Under the pieces are notes generated by a model that did not search any database, had not been told where the DNA came from, and saw only the letters and a list, made by a program, of their open reading frames with translations. The position numbers and the translations under genes were made by a program. 35,397 nucleotides of DNA from Lentisphaeria bacterium (GTDB lineage: Bacteria; Verrucomicrobiota; Lentisphaeria; Victivallales; UBA1829), in NCBI GenBank assembly GCA_017629515.1, contig JAGBXB010000139.1, positions 1-35,397 of the forward strand, read 5' to 3'. This document shows positions 32,960 through 35,397 of the stretch, piece by piece. The stretch's first letter is position 1; every line of letters begins with the position of its first letter.

Positions 32960-33061
32960 AAAAAAGAGAGAAACCCCGCAAGGAGCGCAGAAAAAATAAT
33001 ATCAGAACATACTCCTGCAGGAGATTTTTCCATCTCCTCTATATTGCATGTCCGGATGAAT

Positions 33062-34420
33062 TTAATTTTTCAAACTGTGGATGGGGGCGGGGATATGTCC
33101 GCCTCTGTTGATGAATACAGAGGGGGATTTTGTATTTACCGGCATCACCGGGGCTTCCCCCAGAAGTCCGCCGAAATTAAGGGTATCGCCCACATCATAA
33201 CCGTAAGCAGGAATAATGCGTACCGCCGTCGTTTTCGTATTGACCACCCCGATGGAGATCTCGTCCGCAATGATGCCGGAAATGATTTCCGCAGAAGTAT
33301 CTCCGGGTACAGCAATCATATCCAAACCCACAGAACAAACTGCTGTCATTGCTTCCAGTTTTTCCAGAGAAAGTGACCCCGCTCTTACTGCTGCGATCAT
33401 CCCTTCATCTTCGGAAACAGGAATAAACGCTCCGGAAAGACCTCCCACTGAAGAAGATGCCATAACACCGCCTTTTTTCACAGCGTCATTGAGCATGGCA
33501 AGACATGCTGTCGTACCGGCGCATCCGCACTGTTCCAGCCCCATGTGTTCCAAAATCCTTGCCACAGAGTCACCCACCGCAGGGGTGGGGGCAAGGGAAA
33601 GGTCAACGATCCCGAAGGGTACTCCCAGTCTGCCGGAGGCTTCCTGGGCCACCAACTGACCCATACGGGTGATCTTGAATGCGGTTTTCTTGATGAGTTC
33701 CGCTAATTCCGCAAGATTGCAGTTCCCAGCTTTCTTGATGGCAGAAGCCACCACGCCGGGGCCGGAGACGCCTACGTTGATGACCGTTTCCGGTTCACCG
33801 ATACCGTGGAATGCTCCCGCCATAAAGGGATTGTCTTCCGGAGCATTGGCAAAGACCACAAGTTTGGCGCAACCGATACTGCCGGAATCTTTTGTAAGGA
33901 ACGCTGCTTCTTTAATGATTTTTCCCATTCGGGCGACCGCATCCATATTGATCCCGGCTTTGGTACTTGCCACATTTACAGAAGAACAGACTCTTTCTGT
34001 TTCGGCAAGTGCCTGGGGGATCGTGGAAACCAATGTTCTGCCGCTGTCATTGAAGCCTTTCTGAACAAGAGCTGTATAGCCGCCTATAAAGTTGATCCCC
34101 AGATCTTTCGCCGCTCTGTCAAGAGTTTTGGCTATCCGGACGCAGCCGTCGGGAGAAACTCCGCCGGCAACAAGGGCTATGGGCGTTACAGAGACCCGTT
34201 TATTCACAATGGGAATACCGTACATCTTTTCGATTTCGTTACCGGTTTTCACCAGATCTCTGGCATTTTTCATGATTTTATCGTAGATCTTGTCCGCAAG
34301 GCGTTTTTCATCATCGCTCTGGCAATCGAAAAGGGATATGCCCATGGTGATCGTACGGATGTCCAGGCACTCTTCCCGGATCATCTGCAATGTTTCAAGA
34401 ATATTCTCGTGTGAAAGCAT
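33062..34420 (-). CDS. UPF0210 / DUF711 PFL-like family protein
   Basis: The 452-aa protein belongs to the conserved UPF0210 (DUF711) family, annotated as PFL-like from structural resemblance to pyruvate formate-lyase; its reaction is not established. Recognisable stretches are the N-terminal [10 protein letters not shown] and [26 protein letters not shown] (near 114-127), [35 protein letters not shown], and [21 protein letters not shown]. Length is typical. GAGGT six bases upstream supports the start. It follows the ACT-domain gene by 18 bases; this pair is conserved in many bacteria, which implies a regulated enzyme. Confidence 0.9.
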   Translation of the reverse strand: MLSHENILETLQMIREECLDIRTITMGISLFDCQSDDEKRLADKIYDKIMKNARDLVKTGNEIEKMYGIPIVNKRVSVTPIALVAGGVSPDGCVRIAKTLDRAAKDLGINFIGGYTALVQKGFNDSGRTLVSTIPQALAETERVCSSVNVASTKAGINMDAVARMGKIIKEAAFLTKDSGSIGCAKLVVFANAPEDNPFMAGAFHGIGEPETVINVGVSGPGVVASAIKKAGNCNLAELAELIKKTAFKITRMGQLVAQEASGRLGVPFGIVDLSLAPTPAVGDSVARILEHMGLEQCGCAGTTACLAMLNDAVKKGGVMASSSVGGLSGAFIPVSEDEGMIAAVRAGSLSLEKLEAMTAVCSVGLDMIAVPGDTSAEIISGIIADEISIGVVNTKTTAVRIIPAYGYDVGDTLNFGGLLGEAPVMPVNTKSPSVFINRGGHIPAPIHSLKN

Positions 34421-34438
34421 TTTTTACCTCAACAAACC

Positions 34439-34708
34439 TTAAATTTTGTGCATCGCATTGAAAATATCTTCATGCATGGCATGGATCTGCAAAGAATTTT
34501 TTTCGCCGAGAAGAGACATTTTATCCACAAATTCGGTAAAGGGGATATTGATATGGTCAATATCTGTAATCATGATCATACTGAAATATCCGTGCAGTAC
34601 AGACTGGGAAATATCCAGAATATTTACATTGTTTTCCGCACAGGAGGCACTGATTCTTGCAATAATGCCGATGGCATCTTTCCCTACAACAGAGATTACA
34701 GCTTTCAT
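34439..34708 (-). CDS. UPF0237 ACT-domain protein
   Basis: Small regulatory ACT-domain protein of 89 residues. The start at 34708 is chosen over an in-frame ATG at 34753 because AAAGGAAC lies just upstream and the ACT fold begins immediately: MKAVISVVGKDAIGIIARIS, then NNVNILDISQSVLHGYFSMIM. The conserved G/D pattern of the first loop (VGKDAIGI) suggests binding of an amino acid or similar small ligand. It leads the two-gene unit with UPF0210 and probably senses the ligand for that enzyme. Confidence 0.9.
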   Translation of the reverse strand: MKAVISVVGKDAIGIIARISASCAENNVNILDISQSVLHGYFSMIMITDIDHINIPFTEFVDKMSLLGEKNSLQIHAMHEDIFNAMHKI

Positions 34709-34758
34709 TTTGTTCCTTTCTTTTCTGATAAAAATTTTTTGATAAATTTTCACCTATT

Positions 34759-34787
34759 AACATACCCCGTTTTCTGCAAAAAAACAA
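34759..34787 (-). promoter_or_regulatory. Possible promoter of the ACT/UPF0210 unit
   Basis: Minus strand TATGTT (34759-34764) with a poor TTGTTT (34782-34787) 17 bp upstream. Supported mainly by the -10 box and position. Confidence 0.3.
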
Positions 34788-34807
34788 GGAGATAAAGGAA
34801 TATTTTG

Positions 34808-34823
34808 CCAATATAGATATTGG
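34808..34823. promoter_or_regulatory. Candidate operator palindrome
   Basis: CCAATAT-AG-ATATTGG is a perfect 7-bp inverted repeat, just upstream of the leftward promoter and 200 bp from the AsnC-type promoter. Size and symmetry suit a dimeric regulator; none is identified. Confidence 0.4.
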
Positions 34824-35022
34824 AAAGGTTGAAAAACAGAAAAAAACGGAATTTTACCCCGTTGCCGCACTCTTCCTGCAGAAGAAAAAATACCCTTGCA
34901 ACAACGGTAAACGCCATCTGCTTTTTTTTGAATGTCTGTTGCAATTTTCCTCTGTTATACGAAATTTTTGTGTTTCAATAAAAAAAACTTTAAAAAAAAT
35001 GATTTTTTTGGAAAAAAACGGC

Positions 35023-35050
35023 TTGACAAACCGTAAAAGCACATTATTTT
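35023..35050 (+). promoter_or_regulatory. Promoter of the AsnC-type gene
   Basis: TTGACA (35023-35028), 16-bp spacer, TATTTT (35045-35050), preceded by dense A/T tracts. Transcription would start near 35057, giving a leader of about 64 bases. Confidence 0.6.
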
Positions 35051-35120
35051 AGGTCAATAGAGCGGAAGAGTGATTCCTTCCGACAAAAAAATAAAATAAC
35101 AATCAGAAAGGAAGTGCCCC

Positions 35121-35397
35121 ATGGTAACAGCAATTATCCTGGTGAATGTGGAACGTGATCTCATTATGGATGTCGTGGACGAAGTATTGAAGATCGACGG
35201 TATTAAAGAAGTCCATTCCATCGCCGGTGAATATGATCTCGCGGCGATCGCCCGTGTTGAAGACAATCAGCAGCTCTCCATGATCCTTGCTGATAAAATG
35301 TGCCATCAGATCAAAGGCATTACCCATACCAAGACTTTGATTTCTCTCGGTTCCTATTATAATTTTGATGTTGCCGCAGCATTCCCCTGCAAATGTG
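35121..35397 (+). CDS. Free-standing Lrp/AsnC ligand-binding domain protein (partial)
   Basis: Open reading frame running off the window end; 92 codons are visible without a stop. It opens MVTAIILVNVERD and shows the RAM/AsnC_trans_reg pattern: a first strand, a helix with VVDEVLKIDGIKEVHSIAGEYDLAA-like spacing (GIKEVHSIAGEYDL near 27-40), and IKGITHTKTLISL near 66-78. There is no N-terminal helix-turn-helix, so it is not a complete Lrp-type repressor; such single-domain proteins may bind amino acids or modulate full-length relatives. AAGGAAG eight bases upstream sets the start. The extra residues after the domain (FDVAAAFPCKC) suggest it ends soon beyond the window. Confidence 0.85.
   Translation, partial: MVTAIILVNVERDLIMDVVDEVLKIDGIKEVHSIAGEYDLAAIARVEDNQQLSMILADKMCHQIKGITHTKTLISLGSYYNFDVAAAFPCKC

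Larger units (their letters stand above)
32746..33061. other. Convergent intergenic region, 316 bp
   Basis: Lies between the rightward oxidoreductase and the leftward UPF0210 gene. It contains the oxidoreductase terminator, a separate G/C-rich hairpin at 32927-32955, and small palindromes near 33011-33036 (CTCCTGCAGGAG; GGAGAT/ATCTCC) that could end the leftward transcript. An 89-codon frame on the minus strand crosses these structures and is not believed. Confidence 0.6.
34709..35120. other. Divergent intergenic region, 412 bp
   Basis: Separates the ACT/UPF0210 unit from the AsnC-type gene. It holds a weak leftward promoter, a palindrome at 34808-34823 and a strong rightward promoter. The stretch 34824-34975 shows no gene or clear signal; 34976-35020 is a run of A and T tracts that may act as an UP-like element. 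Confidence 0.6.

Noticed and set aside
32764..33033. An 89-codon minus-strand frame
   Set aside because: It runs through the oxidoreductase terminator and the G/C-rich hairpin, and its predicted sequence has no recognisable domain or Shine-Dalgarno.
34709..34753. Longer start of the ACT protein at 34753
   Set aside because: The extra 15 residues are Lys/Ile-rich translation of the leader, including its Shine-Dalgarno, and lie outside the ACT fold.

Overview
The window looks like an ordinary chromosomal segment of a Gram-negative bacterium of the PVC superphylum, most likely Lentisphaerota/Victivallales or a close relative. The main evidence is a long operon (18144-28924) matching the pilus-like cluster known in Akkermansia as Amuc_1098-1102: an Ig-like/pilus-like exported protein, a PilM-like protein, Amuc_1100- and Amuc_1099-like membrane proteins and secretins. 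Signal peptides and secretins show an outer membrane. The phylum call is inference. I see no transposase, phage gene or CRISPR array.

Layout. Positions 1-121 hold a modular array of hairpins separated by an identical heptamer, ending in a terminator next to tRNA-Ser(GGA) (minus). Positions 297-4183 (minus) are the housekeeping run hisA-plsC-aroB-dprA. Positions 4286-8643 (minus) are a four-gene sugar-activation operon (ROK kinase, nucleotidyltransferase, NahK-like anomeric kinase, NAD-dependent epimerase) with a strong promoter at its head. Positions 9129-16186 (plus) carry an FHA membrane protein, ftsH, a DUF167 gene, mnmA, a class I mannose-6-phosphate isomerase and argS. uvrC (minus, 16343-17830) lacks the block normally found between its UVR and RNase H-like parts. 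The pilus-like operon follows, with its own promoter and a strong terminator at 28962-29022. After it come an aldehyde dehydrogenase, a divergent AraC regulator/Gfo-Idh oxidoreductase pair, the conserved UPF0237(ACT)-UPF0210(PFL-like) pair (minus), and a free-standing Lrp/AsnC ligand-binding domain protein cut by the window end.

How the genes work together. The sugar operon can be read as hexosamine salvage: C1 phosphorylation of a free HexNAc, activation to a UDP-sugar, C4 epimerisation at the nucleotide-sugar level, and a separate ROK kinase for C6 entry. The pilus-like operon encodes an inner-membrane platform (PilM-PilN fusion plus bitopic proteins) and two tandem, different secretins, with no assembly ATPase, prepilin peptidase or pilin nearby. 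This operon is the least understood system here and the best candidate for new biology.

All calls come from reading the sequence and recalled family motifs; no database search was run.
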